NCBI GenBank assembly: GCA_029975165.1
Contig: JARKPR010000085.1
Span: 143,033 to 207,032 of the forward strand
Source: Selenomonadales bacterium
GTDB lineage: Bacteria; Bacillota; Negativicutes; Sporomusales; UBA7701
Direction: 5' to 3'
Length of the DNA stretch: 64,000 nt
Part shown: piece after piece, positions 1 to 8,373 of the stretch
Layout: each line of letters begins with the position of its first letter
Position numbering within the stretch: the stretch's first letter is position 1
Notes under the pieces: generated by a model
What the model was told of the DNA's origin: nothing
The model's database searches: none
Seen by the model: the letters and a program-made list of their open reading frames with translations, nothing else
Translations under genes and position numbers: made by a program

Positions 1-1
1 C

Positions 2-388
2 GCCAGCCGCGGCGGCGCGGCCAGCACCGGCAACGGGGTGCGCCCGTCGTTCAGGAGCATGCCGGAAGTCGGCGCCACCAACATCTTCCTCGCCGCGGGC
101 GAAACGCCCCGCGACGCCTTGATCGCCGGCGTGCGGGACGGACTTTACGTCACAAGCGTCATGGGCATGCACACCGCCAACCCGATCTCCGGCGAATTCT
201 CCGTCGGCGTGACCGGCGTATGGATAAAGGACGGCGAATTCACCCAACCGGTGCGGGGCGTGGCCATCGCCGGCAACATCCTCGACATCCTCGGCGAGGT
301 GGACGCCGTCGGCGACGACCTGCGCTTCTTCGGTTCCCAGGGGGCGCCGACGCTGCGGATCGGCAAAATAACGATCAGCGGCGCCTGA
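2..388 (+). CDS. TldD/PmbA-family metallopeptidase, C-terminal part (cut by window edge)
   Basis: The reading frame is open from the left edge to a TGA at 386-388, so only the last ~128 residues are present. The segment starting STGNGVR and followed by PEVGATNIF resembles the C-terminal beta-rich domain of TldD/PmbA (modulator of DNA gyrase) proteins, which form heterodimeric metallopeptidases acting on unfolded peptides. The metal-binding HExxxH region would lie upstream and cannot be checked, so TldD and PmbA cannot be told apart. A GTG at 38 is only an internal valine codon; it is not taken as a start because the frame and the homology continue upstream of it. Confidence 0.75.
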   Translation, partial: ASRGGAASTGNGVRPSFRSMPEVGATNIFLAAGETPRDALIAGVRDGLYVTSVMGMHTANPISGEFSVGVTGVWIKDGEFTQPVRGVAIAGNILDILGEVDAVGDDLRFFGSQGAPTLRIGKITISGA

Positions 389-427
389 CGGAGATGGGGC
401 AGCGCGCTAGGCAAGCCAGGATAATTG

Positions 428-436
428 TGGTAAAAT
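428..436 (+). promoter_or_regulatory. Candidate extended -10 promoter for aroQ-efp group
   Basis: TGG followed by TAAAAT forms an extended -10 element about 37 nt upstream of the aroQ start, in a short AT-rich island. No convincing -35 is visible. Assigned by eye. Confidence 0.4.
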
Positions 437-472
437 ATATAAGTTAATATCACAGCCGGGGGAGGATCATGC

Positions 473-931
473 ATGAATAACGCCAGACCGCGGGTGCTCG
501 TCATCCACGGGCCCAACCTCAACCTTCTCGGCCGGCGGGAAACGAACGTCTACGGCACGATGACCCTGGAAGACATCGACGCCCTCTTGTTGAAGAAAGC
601 CATCGCCCTCGGGCTCGACCTGGAGATCGTCCAGACCAACCACGAGGGCGAAATGGTCGAGGCCATCCAAAAGACTCTCAGCGGTTACGCCGGGATCGTC
701 ATCAATCCCGCCGCCTTCAGCCATTACAGCATCGCCGTGCGCGACGCCGTCGCCGCCGTGCCGGTGCCGGTCATCGAGGTTCATCTTTCCAATATCTACA
801 GCCGGGAGGAGTTCCGCCACCACTCGGTCGTCGCCCCGGTGACGAAAGGGCAGATCAGCGGCCTGGGGCCGCTCGGCTACCTGTTCGCCCTCGAAGCGGT
901 CGCCGCAATCGGCGGCGGAGGAAAACAATGA
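473..931 (+). CDS. aroQ: 3-dehydroquinate dehydratase, type II
   Basis: Converts 3-dehydroquinate to 3-dehydroshikimate, step three of the shikimate pathway, in the cytoplasm. The 152-residue length fits the small dodecameric type II enzymes. The N-terminal GPNLNLLGRRE motif (residues 13-23), the catalytic-type tyrosine at 27, the INPAAFSHYS segment and EVHLSN-REEFRHHS near residue 100 are the family signatures. The ATG at 473 follows GGGGGAGG with good spacing. It overlaps the next gene by 4 nt (ATGA), so the two are translationally coupled. Two more shikimate genes (aroF, aroA) lie at the far end of the window. Confidence 0.95.
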   Translation: MNNARPRVLVIHGPNLNLLGRRETNVYGTMTLEDIDALLLKKAIALGLDLEIVQTNHEGEMVEAIQKTLSGYAGIVINPAAFSHYSIAVRDAVAAVPVPVIEVHLSNIYSREEFRHHSVVAPVTKGQISGLGPLGYLFALEAVAAIGGGGKQ

Positions 932-1986
932 CCGTACGCCTCGGCGCCCTGCGCGCCCTCATCGCCGGCCATGATCTGGCCGCCGTCATCGTCGCCAAAC
1001 CGGAAAATCGCCGCTACTTCAGCGGTTTCACCGGCTCGTCCGGCCTGCTGCTGGTCAGCGCCGACCGGGCCAGGCTGATTACCGACTTCCGTTATACCGA
1101 GCAGGCCGACCAGGAGGCGCCCGCTTTCACCGTCGTCCGCCACGGCAGCGATATGTACGAAACGCTGGCGGCGGAGGTAAAGACCGCCGGCGGCGGCAGG
1201 ATCGGCTTCGAAAGCGATTTCGCCACCTGGGAAACGCACCAGAAGATGAGCGCCGCCATCGGCGACCTTGCCCCCCTGCACCTGGACAGGTTGCGGATGG
1301 TGAAGGACGAAGCCGAGCTGGCCGCCCTCGGCGTGGCGGTGCGGCTGGCCGACCAGGCCTTCGGCCACATCCTGTCGTTCATCAAACCGGGGGTGAGCGA
1401 ACGCGACATCGCCCTCGAACTGGAATTCTTCATGCGGAAAAACGGGGCGGAAAAGGCCGCCTTCGACATAATCGTCGCCTCCGGGCCGCGTTCGGCCCTG
1501 CCCCACGGGCGGGCCGGCGACCGGCTGATCGCCGCCGGCGATTTCGTCACCATGGATTTCGGCGCGGTCTACGACGGCTACCACTCGGACATCACCCGCA
1601 CGGTCGTCGCCGGCAAGGCCACGGCGCGCCAGCGCGAGATATATTCGCTGGTGCAGGCCGCCCAGCGCGCCGGCCTCGAGGCGGTCGCGGCCGGCAGGAC
1701 GGGCCGCGAGGTCGACGAGGCCGCCAGGCAGGTCATCGCCGGCGCCGGCTATGGCGACTATTTCGGCCACGGCCTCGGCCACGGCGTCGGGCTGGCCATC
1801 CACGAGGAGCCGCGCCTGTCGCCGTCCGGCGACGAGGTGCTGGCGCCCAACATGACGGTGACCGTGGAGCCCGGCGTATACCTGCCCGACTGGGGCGGGG
1901 TGCGCATCGAAGATACGGTGGTCGTGACCGCCGACGGGGTTCGGATACTCACGGCGAGCAGCAAGGAACTCATCCAGTTAGATTAG
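928..1986 (+). CDS. Xaa-Pro aminopeptidase (M24B family)
   Basis: A 352-residue peptidase of the pita-bread M24 fold that removes an N-terminal residue preceding proline. Residues ~1-125 form the creatinase-like N-terminal domain and the rest the catalytic domain. Expected metal ligands are visible: D210 and D221 in the DFG-x8-D segment, the histidine in the GHGLGHGVG region, and glutamates in VEPGVY and RIED. It sits between aroQ and efp, as yqhT does in Bacillus subtilis. It overlaps aroQ by 4 nt and ends 18 nt before efp. The Bacillus-like position supports the assignment; substrate preference is not visible. Confidence 0.92.
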   Translation: MTVRLGALRALIAGHDLAAVIVAKPENRRYFSGFTGSSGLLLVSADRARLITDFRYTEQADQEAPAFTVVRHGSDMYETLAAEVKTAGGGRIGFESDFATWETHQKMSAAIGDLAPLHLDRLRMVKDEAELAALGVAVRLADQAFGHILSFIKPGVSERDIALELEFFMRKNGAEKAAFDIIVASGPRSALPHGRAGDRLIAAGDFVTMDFGAVYDGYHSDITRTVVAGKATARQREIYSLVQAAQRAGLEAVAAGRTGREVDEAARQVIAGAGYGDYFGHGLGHGVGLAIHEEPRLSPSGDEVLAPNMTVTVEPGVYLPDWGGVRIEDTVVVTADGVRILTASSKELIQLD

Positions 1987-2004
1987 AATATTGGAGGGTA
2001 TGCA

Positions 2005-2562
2005 ATGATTTCAAGCAACGATTTCCGTACCGGCGTAACCATCGAGCTTGACGGCGGCGTATGGCAGGTGGTCGATTTCCAGCACGTCAAACCCGGCAAG
2101 GGCTCGGCCTTCGTGCGCACCAAGCTCAAAAACGCCAAAACGGGCGCCGTCGTCGAGCGCACCTTCAACGCCGGCGAAAAAGTGCCCCGCGCCCACCTCG
2201 ACCGCCGCGAGATGCAGTACCTTTACGAAGGCGACGGCGCGTACAACTTCATGGACACCGAAACGTACGAGCAGATTACCCTCAGCAACGACCAACTGGG
2301 CGACGCGATGAAGTTCCTCAAGGAAAACATGAACATCGGCGTGCTCTTCTTCCAGGGCACCGTCATCGGCATCGACCTGCCCAACTCGGTCGAGCTCGAA
2401 GTCGTCGAAACCGACCCCGGCATCCGCGGCGACACGGCTACCGGCGGCACCAAGCCGGCCAAGCTTGAAACCGGCTACATCGTCAAGGTGCCGCTGTTCA
2501 TCAACACCGGCGACGTGCTGCGCATCGACACCCGGACAGGCGATTACATCGAACGCGCTTAG
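2005..2562 (+). CDS. efp: Elongation factor P
   Basis: EF-P enters the ribosomal E site and relieves stalling at polyproline stretches. The 185-residue length and the three beta-barrel layout are normal. The modification loop reads [10 protein letters not shown] with the lysine at position 32 and proline at 30. This resembles the B. subtilis-type loop, in which Lys32 carries a 5-aminopentanol group, rather than the arginine/rhamnose type; that modification is inferred. The ATG follows TTGGAGGGTATGCA, a strong ribosome site. It lies 18 nt after the peptidase gene and directly upstream of the CD1247-domain gene, which leads into spoIIIA. Confidence 0.97.
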   Translation: MISSNDFRTGVTIELDGGVWQVVDFQHVKPGKGSAFVRTKLKNAKTGAVVERTFNAGEKVPRAHLDRREMQYLYEGDGAYNFMDTETYEQITLSNDQLGDAMKFLKENMNIGVLFFQGTVIGIDLPNSVELEVVETDPGIRGDTATGGTKPAKLETGYIVKVPLFINTGDVLRIDTRTGDYIERA

Positions 2563-2598
2563 CCGCATCCTTCCTTGCTGTTATGTTTTCGGCCTGTT

Positions 2599-2614
2599 GT
2601 GGTAATACTACCAC
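2599..2614. repeat. Short inverted repeat between efp and the CD1247 gene
   Basis: GTGGTA and TACCAC are separated by four bases, a perfect 6-bp palindrome. The same stretch contains TGG-TAATAC, a possible extended -10. It could be an operator or a promoter element for the downstream gene; no U-tract follows, so it is not a standard terminator. Confidence 0.3.
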
Positions 2615-2651
2615 CAGCACCGATGCATAACGGTTAAAAAGGGGGGTAATC

Positions 2652-3083
2652 ATGGGCAATATCAAGGAAAAAGTGGCCTATCTGCAAGGGCTTACCAAGG
2701 GACTGAACGTCAGCGGCCAGTCGTCGGAAGGCAAACTGTTGCTCAACATGGTCGATGTGCTGCAAGATATGGCTGAGGAAATCTCCTGCCTGCACTCCGG
2801 GCAGGACGACCTGGAAAACTACGTGGAGACCATCGACGAAGACCTGACCGACCTCGAAGAGGAAGTCTACGAGGATGTCGAGGATATCGAGACGGTCGAG
2901 ATCGAATGCCCCGGCTGCCACGAAACGGTGGCCTTCGAATCCGACCTCCTCGAGGAGGACGACGTCGTCGAAGTTACCTGCCCCAACTGCGGCGAGGTCG
3001 TATACGACAATACCCTCGATTTCGCCGACGCCGAAGGGGAAACGGAGATCGTGCTCCGCCGCAGCACCCACCCCGGCGTATAG
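2652..3083 (+). CDS. CD1247 N-terminal-domain protein with zinc-ribbon tail
   Basis: A 143-residue acidic protein. Residues 1-75 are helical and start with the KVAYLQGLTKGLN pattern I associate with the CD1247 N-terminal domain of Clostridia and Negativicutes. The C-terminal part holds two CxxC knuckles, CPGC (~91-94) and CPNC (~114-117), a likely zinc ribbon. The middle is strongly Glu/Asp-rich. Function is unknown. Genes of this family are often found between efp and spoIIIAA, as here. The ATG follows a GGGGGG-type ribosome site, and a strong terminator follows the gene. Confidence 0.75.
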   Translation: MGNIKEKVAYLQGLTKGLNVSGQSSEGKLLLNMVDVLQDMAEEISCLHSGQDDLENYVETIDEDLTDLEEEVYEDVEDIETVEIECPGCHETVAFESDLLEEDDVVEVTCPNCGEVVYDNTLDFADAEGETEIVLRRSTHPGV

Positions 3084-3110
3084 CGCCATAGCTCCCCATC
3101 CTGATAGACT

Positions 3111-3138
3111 AAAAAATCCCGGTTGTCCGGGATTTTTT
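3111..3138 (+). terminator. Rho-independent terminator after the CD1247 gene
   Basis: A 12-bp stem (AAAAAATCCCGG / CCGGGATTTTTT) with a TTGT loop ends in six T. It separates the efp group from spoIIIA and could work in both directions. Confidence 0.85.
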
Positions 3139-3147
3139 GCTTTTCTG

Positions 3148-3176
3148 GCATAAACACTTTTTCCTGTCCATATCTA
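3148..3176 (+). promoter_or_regulatory. Candidate sigma-E promoter for spoIIIA
   Basis: GCATAAA (3148-3154), 14 nt, then CATATCTA (3169-3176). The sigma-E consensus is KMATATT, 14-15 nt, CATACAHT. The -35 matches 5 of 7 and the -10 5 of 8, with correct spacing. spoIIIA is a sigma-E operon in B. subtilis, which supports the call. Confidence 0.45.
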
Positions 3177-3201
3177 TGTAAAGAAAGGCGGGACAAACGC
3201 T

Positions 3202-4197
3202 ATGCCCCACGGTGCCGTTCTCGCGCAAACCCTTTACCCGCTGCTGGCCCCCGCGGTGGCCGGCATCCTGCGGGCCGCGCCGTCCGCGCTGCTCGCCCGG
3301 GCGGCCGAAATACGCCTGCGGACCGGCCAGCCGCTGTCGCTCGTAACCGGCGGCGGCGATGTTTTTCTCGATAGTACGGGCCGGCCGTCCCAGCCGGCGG
3401 CCGCCTATATCGCCAGCGGCGCGGATGTGGCCAAAACGCTCCAGCTTGTCAGCCGCAACTCCCTGTATGCCTTCGAGGAAGAACTGCGGCAGGGGTTCAT
3501 CACGGTGGCGGGCGGCCACCGCATCGGCCTCGCCGGGCAGGCGGTCATGGCCGGCGGCGAGCTCAAAACCCTCAAAAACATCGCCGCCCTCAACATCCGC
3601 CTGGCCAGGGAGATAAACGGCGCCGCCGACGCGGTCGCACCCTACGTCGTGGCCGCACCCCGCCAGGTATTGAGCACCCTCGTCATCTCGCCGCCCCGCT
3701 GCGGCAAGACCACCGTGCTGCGCGACCTGGCGCGGCAGCTCAGCGGCGGCATCGCCGGCCTGGGCTTCGCCGGCGTGCAGGTGGGGGTGGTCGACGAGCG
3801 CTCCGAACTGGCCGCCTGCCAGGATGGCGTACCGACCGCCGACCTCGGGCCGCGGGCCGATGTCCTCGACGGCTGCCCCAAGGCGGTGGGGATGCTGATG
3901 CTTATCCGCTCGATGGCGCCCCAGGCGATCGTCACCGACGAACTGGGCCGCGAGGCCGACGCCATGGCGGTGCGCGAGGCGCGCCACGCCGGCGTCGCCG
4001 TGGTGGCCAGCGCCCACGGCCGCGATGCAGCCGACATTGCCGCCCGGCCGCATATCGGCGCCCTGGTCGCCGAACGCGTCTTCGAGCGTTACGTAGTCCT
4101 GACCGATACGCCGGCCGCCGGCACGGTAAAAGAAATCACCGCCGGCGGCGGCGAGATCCTCTATCCGCGCACCAAGGGAGTGAGAGCATGGGGTTGA
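3202..4197 (+). CDS. spoIIIAA: Stage III sporulation protein AA (SpoIIIAA ATPase)
   Basis: The mother-cell ATPase of the SpoIIIA-SpoIIQ 'feeding tube' apparatus, related to type II/IV secretion ATPases. The 331-residue protein carries a Walker A motif, PPRCGKTT near residues 162-169, followed by a Walker B-like VVDERSELA and a second conserved block, IVTDELGRE. It is needed in B. subtilis for late sigma-G activity in the engulfed forespore. The ATG at 3202 lies 12 nt after AAAGAAAGG. It is the first gene of an unbroken eight-gene operon, and its last 10 nt overlap spoIIIAB. Confidence 0.96.
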   Translation: MPHGAVLAQTLYPLLAPAVAGILRAAPSALLARAAEIRLRTGQPLSLVTGGGDVFLDSTGRPSQPAAAYIASGADVAKTLQLVSRNSLYAFEEELRQGFITVAGGHRIGLAGQAVMAGGELKTLKNIAALNIRLAREINGAADAVAPYVVAAPRQVLSTLVISPPRCGKTTVLRDLARQLSGGIAGLGFAGVQVGVVDERSELAACQDGVPTADLGPRADVLDGCPKAVGMLMLIRSMAPQAIVTDELGREADAMAVREARHAGVAVVASAHGRDAADIAARPHIGALVAERVFERYVVLTDTPAAGTVKEITAGGGEILYPRTKGVRAWG

Positions 4198-4709
4198 AGC
4201 TAATTGGCTGCGTCCTGGTCGTCCTCGCCGGCACCGGCCTGGGGTTTAGCATGGCGGCGCGCTGCAGCGAGCGGCCTCGCCAGATAAGCCAGCTCATCGC
4301 CGGCCTGGCCGCCTTCGCCGCCTACGTCAGCTACGCCACCCTGCCGCTGGCCGAGGCGCTGACCCGCGCCGCCAGCGGCCTGAGCGGCCCGGTGGGCACC
4401 TTCCTGCGCCAGGCGGCGGCCATCCTCGCCGACCGCGGCCTGCTTTCGCCGCGGGAGGCGCTGGAAGAGGCGCTGGCGTCCGGCGGCCGGCGGCTGGCCT
4501 GGGAACGGGCCGAACGGGAGATAATCCTGCAACTCGGCAGCAACCTGGGCACGACCGGCCGCGACGAGCAGCAGAAGTATCTGGCGATGGTCCTCGACCA
4601 ACTGCGGCGGCTTGAACAGGAAGCGCTGCGCCACCGGGACCAGAACGCGAAGATGTACCGCTACCTCGGCGTGTGCGGCGGCCTGGCGGTGGCGATAATC
4701 CTCGTATAG
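4188..4709 (+). CDS. spoIIIAB: Stage III sporulation protein AB
   Basis: A 173-residue membrane protein with hydrophobic segments at both ends and an Arg/Glu-rich helical core, the usual layout of SpoIIIAB. The family resembles the GspF platform protein of type II secretion and is thought to work with the SpoIIIAA ATPase. The length is normal (~170). Its ATG overlaps the end of spoIIIAA by 10 nt behind GGGAGTGAGAG, indicating translational coupling. Identification rests on position and on the PLAEAL and RHRDQN-KMYRYLG segments. Confidence 0.93.
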   Translation: MGLKLIGCVLVVLAGTGLGFSMAARCSERPRQISQLIAGLAAFAAYVSYATLPLAEALTRAASGLSGPVGTFLRQAAAILADRGLLSPREALEEALASGGRRLAWERAEREIILQLGSNLGTTGRDEQQKYLAMVLDQLRRLEQEALRHRDQNAKMYRYLGVCGGLAVAIILV

Positions 4710-4724
4710 AAAGGAGCAGGGGCG

Positions 4725-4922
4725 ATGAACCTCGACCTGTTGTTCAAGATCGCGGGGGTGGGCATATTGATCTCGGTTTTCCACACCGCCCTCAAGCAGG
4801 CGGGCAAGGAGGACATGGCCAGCCTCGTCACCTTGGCCGGCTTCACCATCGTGCTGCTGTGGGTCGTGCAGCTCCTCGGCCAGTTGTTCACCACCGTCCA
4901 GGCCGTTTTCAAGCTCTACTGA
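4725..4922 (+). CDS. spoIIIAC: Stage III sporulation protein AC
   Basis: A 65-residue protein with two membrane helices, typical of SpoIIIAC. It contains the conserved core VFHTALKQAGKEDMA and ends soon after the second helix. In the SpoIIIA complex AC and AD are small export-apparatus-like membrane subunits. The ATG follows AAAGGAGCAGGGGCG, 15 nt after spoIIIAB, and the stop is 10 nt before spoIIIAD. The role is inferred from the family. Confidence 0.95.
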   Translation: MNLDLLFKIAGVGILISVFHTALKQAGKEDMASLVTLAGFTIVLLWVVQLLGQLFTTVQAVFKLY

Positions 4923-4932
4923 GGGTGCGGCC

Positions 4933-5319
4933 ATGGAGATCATCCAAATCGTCGGCCTGGGGTTCATCGTCACCCTCCTCATCCTGATAATCCGCAGCCA
5001 GAAACCGGAAATAGCCGTCCAGATCAGCATCACCCTGGCGACGGTCATCTTCCTCCTCGTCCTCGCCAAGATCGAGGTCGTGCTCAACCTGTTCCGCGAC
5101 CTGGCGGACAAGGCCAGCATCAGCCAGATGTACCTCAACACTATCCTGAAGATAATCGGCATCGCCTACATCACCGAATTCGGCGCCCAGGTCTGCCGCG
5201 ACGCCGGCGAAGGGGCCGTGGCCGGCAAGATCGAATTCGCCGGCAAAATCCTCGTCATGGTCATGGCCATCCCGATCATCGCCCTGGTCCTGGAAACCAT
5301 CGTCCGACTCATACCCTGA
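4933..5319 (+). CDS. spoIIIAD: Stage III sporulation protein AD
   Basis: A 128-residue membrane protein with about four hydrophobic segments. The sequence FRDLADKASI-QMYLNTILKIIGIAYITEFGAQVCRDAGEGA is characteristic of SpoIIIAD. It is paralogous in fold to SpoIIIAC and part of the same mother-cell channel complex. ATG start after GAGGGTGCGGCC. It sits 10 nt after spoIIIAC and 11 nt before the spoIIIAE ATG. Confidence 0.95.
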   Translation: MEIIQIVGLGFIVTLLILIIRSQKPEIAVQISITLATVIFLLVLAKIEVVLNLFRDLADKASISQMYLNTILKIIGIAYITEFGAQVCRDAGEGAVAGKIEFAGKILVMVMAIPIIALVLETIVRLIP

Positions 5320-5330
5320 AGGTGGCTGCA

Positions 5331-6485
5331 ATGAGAATCTGCCTGCTCCTGCTCGTCTTCCTCACGCTCTTCGTCCCGCCGCCGGCCGCCGCCGCCCCCG
5401 ACGAGGCCGCGGCCGGAATGGCCGACATCATCTCCTACGACGATGTCAACAGCTTCATCGGCAAGATCAACCGGGAACTGAACGAAGACATCCCCCTGCT
5501 GAGCGGCGAAACCATCAGCACCATCGCCGCCCGAGGGTTCACGTTCGACTGGGAGGGCATCAAACGGTCGCTGGCGGCGCGGCTGTTCAAGGAGCTGGCC
5601 GCCAACGCCCACTTGATGGGCAAGCTGCTCTTCCTCGCCGTGCTGTGCGCCCTGCTCCAGAACCTGCAGAGCTCGTTCGAGCGCCCGGCGGTGGCGATGC
5701 TCACCTACAGCATCTGCTACATTTTCCTGGCGGTCATCGCCCTCACCGCCTTCTACAACGCCATGGCCGTCGCCCGCGACACGGTCGGCAACATGGTCGG
5801 TTTCATGGAGGCGCTCCTGCCGCTTCTGATATCCCTGCTGGCCGGCGTCGGCGCCCTGACGAGCGCCGCGTTGTTCACCCCTCTGATGCTGTTCGTCGTC
5901 GGCACGGTCAGCCTGATCGTCAAGGACGTCGTGCTGCCGCTCTTTTTCCTCGCCGCCGTGCTGCAATGCGTCAACTATCTCTCGGAAAAATACCAGGTCG
6001 GCAACCTGTGCGGCCTCTTCCGGCAGGGGGGCATGGTCGTCCTGGGGCTGACGCTCGTCGTCTTCGTCGGCGTCGTCACCGTCCAGGGAGTGGCCGGCGG
6101 CGTCGCCGACGGGGTTGCCCTGCGCACCGCCAAATACGCCACCGCCACCTTCGTCCCGGTGGTCGGCAAAATGTTCGCCGATACGGTCGAGATGGTGATG
6201 GGCGCTTCGCTGCTGCTCAAGAACGCCATCGGCCTGTTCGGCATCGCCACCGTGCTCACTATCTGCGCCCTGCCGCTCATCAAGCTGGGAGCGCTCATCT
6301 TCGTCATAAAGATGTCCGGGGCGCTCATCCAGCCGATGGGCGACGAGAAGATGGCCAAGTGCCTGAACGAGATGGGCGACACGCTGCTGCTCGTCTTCGG
6401 CGGCGTGCTGGCGGTGGCGCTGATGTTTTTTCTCACCATCACGATGATTATCGGCGTCGGCAGCATGACGATGATGCTGCGGTAG
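5331..6485 (+). CDS. spoIIIAE: Stage III sporulation protein AE
   Basis: A 384-residue polytopic protein with an N-terminal signal-like segment ending in PAAAAP (about residues 1-23), an extracytoplasmic stretch, then about seven membrane helices. SpoIIIAE is the largest membrane subunit of the SpoIIIA complex. I chose the ATG at 5331 rather than an in-frame GTG at 5322, because the GTG overlaps the GAAGGTGG ribosome site. The motifs LFKELAANAHLMGKLL and CALLQNLQSSFE are typical. Fourteen bases separate its stop from spoIIIAF. Confidence 0.95.
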   Translation: MRICLLLLVFLTLFVPPPAAAAPDEAAAGMADIISYDDVNSFIGKINRELNEDIPLLSGETISTIAARGFTFDWEGIKRSLAARLFKELAANAHLMGKLLFLAVLCALLQNLQSSFERPAVAMLTYSICYIFLAVIALTAFYNAMAVARDTVGNMVGFMEALLPLLISLLAGVGALTSAALFTPLMLFVVGTVSLIVKDVVLPLFFLAAVLQCVNYLSEKYQVGNLCGLFRQGGMVVLGLTLVVFVGVVTVQGVAGGVADGVALRTAKYATATFVPVVGKMFADTVEMVMGASLLLKNAIGLFGIATVLTICALPLIKLGALIFVIKMSGALIQPMGDEKMAKCLNEMGDTLLLVFGGVLAVALMFFLTITMIIGVGSMTMMLR

Positions 6486-6499
6486 GGAGGGAAGGCATT

Positions 6500-7093
6500 G
6501 TGTTGGCCGCGATAACCGACTGGGTCAAGAACATCGTGCTCATCGTCCTGTTCGCCTCCTTCCTCGAACTCCTCCTGCCGTCGAGCGGCATGCAGCGGTT
6601 CGTCCGCGTCATCATGGGCCTCCTCATCCTGCTCGCCATCCTCACGCCGGTCGTCGACGTCCTCCAGAGCCGCCTGACGCCGGAAGTACCGGCGCTCGGC
6701 GGGCTGAGCGCCCCGGCCGCCGACCGGGTGCGGAGCGGGGCGGAAACGCTGGTCCACGAACGTGACCAATTGGCGGTGTCGTTATACAAAAAAGACCTAG
6801 CCCGGCAGATCAGGGCCGTCGTCGTCGCCGTCGACGGCGTGGCCGACGCCAGGGTGGCGGTGGAAGTGGCGAAGGGCCAGGGCGGCCGGACGGGCGCCCT
6901 CGACAAGGTCACGGTGTATGTCCAGCCCGGACTGGCCGCCGAAGACCGGAAGGTGGCCAAAATAGCCGTCGGCGAAGGACGGGAGGCGCGTACGGCCGAG
7001 CTCAGGCCGGCGCTGCGCGACAAGATCGCCCGCACGGTGGGCGAACTCTATCAGCTGCCGGCGGCGCGGGTCGAAGTCATCAAGATGAATTGA
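6500..7093 (+). CDS. spoIIIAF: Stage III sporulation protein AF
   Basis: A 197-residue protein with two N-terminal membrane helices and a soluble C-terminal domain. SpoIIIAF soluble domains form rings in the SpoIIIA complex. The frame is open far upstream because of high GC; the start is the GTG at 6500, placed 9 nt after GGGAGG, which gives the family N-terminus with WVKNIVLIVLFASFLELLLP. The C-terminus ends in YQLPAARVEVIKMN, a usual SpoIIIAF ending. It is followed 15 nt later by spoIIIAG. Confidence 0.93.
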   Translation: MLAAITDWVKNIVLIVLFASFLELLLPSSGMQRFVRVIMGLLILLAILTPVVDVLQSRLTPEVPALGGLSAPAADRVRSGAETLVHERDQLAVSLYKKDLARQIRAVVVAVDGVADARVAVEVAKGQGGRTGALDKVTVYVQPGLAAEDRKVAKIAVGEGREARTAELRPALRDKIARTVGELYQLPAARVEVIKMN

Positions 7094-7108
7094 GGAGGAA
7101 GGGCGGCG

Positions 7109-7711
7109 ATGGGTGCGATGGGAGAATTCATGGCCACGGCGAAACGGCTGTGGCCGGCGAGACTTGTCGGCGAGGGCGTCCTGAGTCCACGGCTGCTGCT
7201 GCTCGGCCTCGTCGGCGTAGCCCTCCTGGCGGCCGGCAGCCTGTACGACGCCGCGCCGGCCCAGCCCCGGCAGGCGGCGCCGACGGAGACGGCCAAGCCG
7301 GCGGCCGTGGCGCGCAGTTACGAGGAAGCGCTGGAAGCGAAGCTCGCCAACCTGCTGTCGCAGGTAAAAGGGGCGGGCGGAGTGGCGGTGAACATCACGC
7401 TGGAGAGCGGCGCCAGCCAGGAGTTCGCGAAGAATATCGTCCGCGAGAGCCGCACCATCCAGGAACGCGACACCAGCGGCGGCACACGGACGACCAGCGA
7501 GAGCAAGGAGAGCGAGCAGGTGCTGCTTAGCCGCGACAACGGCGCCGACCGGCCGGTGACGGTGCGCGAGGCGAAGCCGGCGGTCAAGGGCGTGCTGGTC
7601 ATCGCCGAAGGGGCTGCCGACTCGGCCGTCAAGGCCAACCTGACCAGGGCGGTCGAGGCCGGCCTGGGCATCCCGTCCTATAAAATCACGGTATTGCCGC
7701 TGCGAAAGTGA
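7109..7711 (+). CDS. spoIIIAG: Stage III sporulation protein AG
   Basis: A 200-residue protein with a single membrane helix (~residues 28-48) and an extracytoplasmic ring-building domain related to FliF/EscJ-type modules. In B. subtilis SpoIIIAG forms a large ring in the intermembrane space around the forespore. The region EEALEAKLANLLSQVKGAGGVAVN and the block VKGVLVIAEGAADSAVKANL fit the family. ATG start after a GAGGAGGAAGG site. The gene is 10 nt upstream of spoIIIAH. Confidence 0.94.
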   Translation: MGAMGEFMATAKRLWPARLVGEGVLSPRLLLLGLVGVALLAAGSLYDAAPAQPRQAAPTETAKPAAVARSYEEALEAKLANLLSQVKGAGGVAVNITLESGASQEFAKNIVRESRTIQERDTSGGTRTTSESKESEQVLLSRDNGADRPVTVREAKPAVKGVLVIAEGAADSAVKANLTRAVEAGLGIPSYKITVLPLRK

Positions 7712-7721
7712 GGTAGCCAAG

Positions 7722-8249
7722 ATGAGAATATTGCTTTTGAGGAAAGCGGGCCGCCTGCTGAAGGTGGCCGTAGGTGCGGCCGTCGTCCTGTCCCTGGTCG
7801 CCGCCGTGTTCGTCTACGGCCGCGAATACCGCAGCGCCAAGGTCGACCGCACCAACGCCATGCAGGTCATCCGGCCGGTAGCCGAGCTGGCCGCGCCGGC
7901 CGTCAGCGACTTCTTCACCGAATACCGCTTGGAGCGTGACCGGGTGCGGAGCGAACGGTCCGACCTGCTGCGGGAGGTTCTGCGGACCGCGAAAACGGAG
8001 GAGGCCCGCGTCAAAGCCCAGGAGGCGGTGCTCAAACTGGCGCTCGAAAAGCAGCGGGAGTCGGAAATGGAGAACCTCATCAAGGCGCGGGGCTTTGCCG
8101 ACGCGCTGGTCTTCGTGCGCGACAACTCGGTGAGCGCGGTGGTCAAGACCCAGGCGCTGAACAGGGAGGAGGTAATCCAGGTCGCGGACGTGATCGGCCG
8201 GGTGAGCGGCGTGAAGCCGGAGGATATAACGATCAGCGCAAAACCATAG
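7722..8249 (+). CDS. spoIIIAH: Stage III sporulation protein AH
   Basis: A 175-residue protein with one N-terminal membrane helix (~residues 12-32), a charged helical linker with an RLERDRVRSERSDLL pattern, and a C-terminal ring domain ending SGVKPEDITISAKP. In B. subtilis this domain binds forespore SpoIIQ across the septum. No spoIIQ is seen in the window, so the partner in this organism cannot be stated. It is the last gene of the spoIIIA operon; its stop codon abuts a terminator hairpin. Confidence 0.93.
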   Translation: MRILLLRKAGRLLKVAVGAAVVLSLVAAVFVYGREYRSAKVDRTNAMQVIRPVAELAAPAVSDFFTEYRLERDRVRSERSDLLREVLRTAKTEEARVKAQEAVLKLALEKQRESEMENLIKARGFADALVFVRDNSVSAVVKTQALNREEVIQVADVIGRVSGVKPEDITISAKP

Positions 8250-8275
8250 GCCGCTTGGAGCGGCCCTTTTTATTT
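8249..8275 (+). terminator. Rho-independent terminator of the spoIIIA operon
   Basis: GGCCGC and GCGGCC form a stem around TTGGA, followed by a T-rich run. It begins at the last base of the spoIIIAH stop codon. Confidence 0.8.
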
Positions 8276-8303
8276 GCTAAGAAGCGGAAAAGTCTGGTAT
8301 AAT
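8274..8303 (+). promoter_or_regulatory. Sigma-A-type promoter for asp23-amaP-nusB
   Basis: TTGCTA (8274-8279), 18 nt, TATAAT (8298-8303), with TG one base upstream of the -10. A perfect extended -10 about 70 nt before the asp23-like start. Confidence 0.7.
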
Positions 8304-8373
8304 AATGCAGAGTTATAAAGTGTCGCAAATGAAAATATATTTGTTGTAATCGGGAAGAAGGGAGAGCGGCGTT

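Noticed and set aside
877..1803. Long minus-strand ORF opposite the M24 peptidase
   Set aside because: High GC leaves the antisense frame open; composition is Gly/Ala/Asp-rich nonsense and the + strand gene has full family motifs.
3109..4053. 314-residue minus-strand ORF opposite spoIIIAA
   Set aside because: Shadow of spoIIIAA; no ribosome site and it runs through the terminator.
4200..5162. 320-residue minus-strand ORF over spoIIIAB-AD
   Set aside because: Spans three well-identified genes in opposite sense; no family pattern.
5645..6499. Upstream extension of the spoIIIAF frame
   Set aside because: Reads through spoIIIAE in another frame; the GTG at 6500 with its ribosome site marks the real start.
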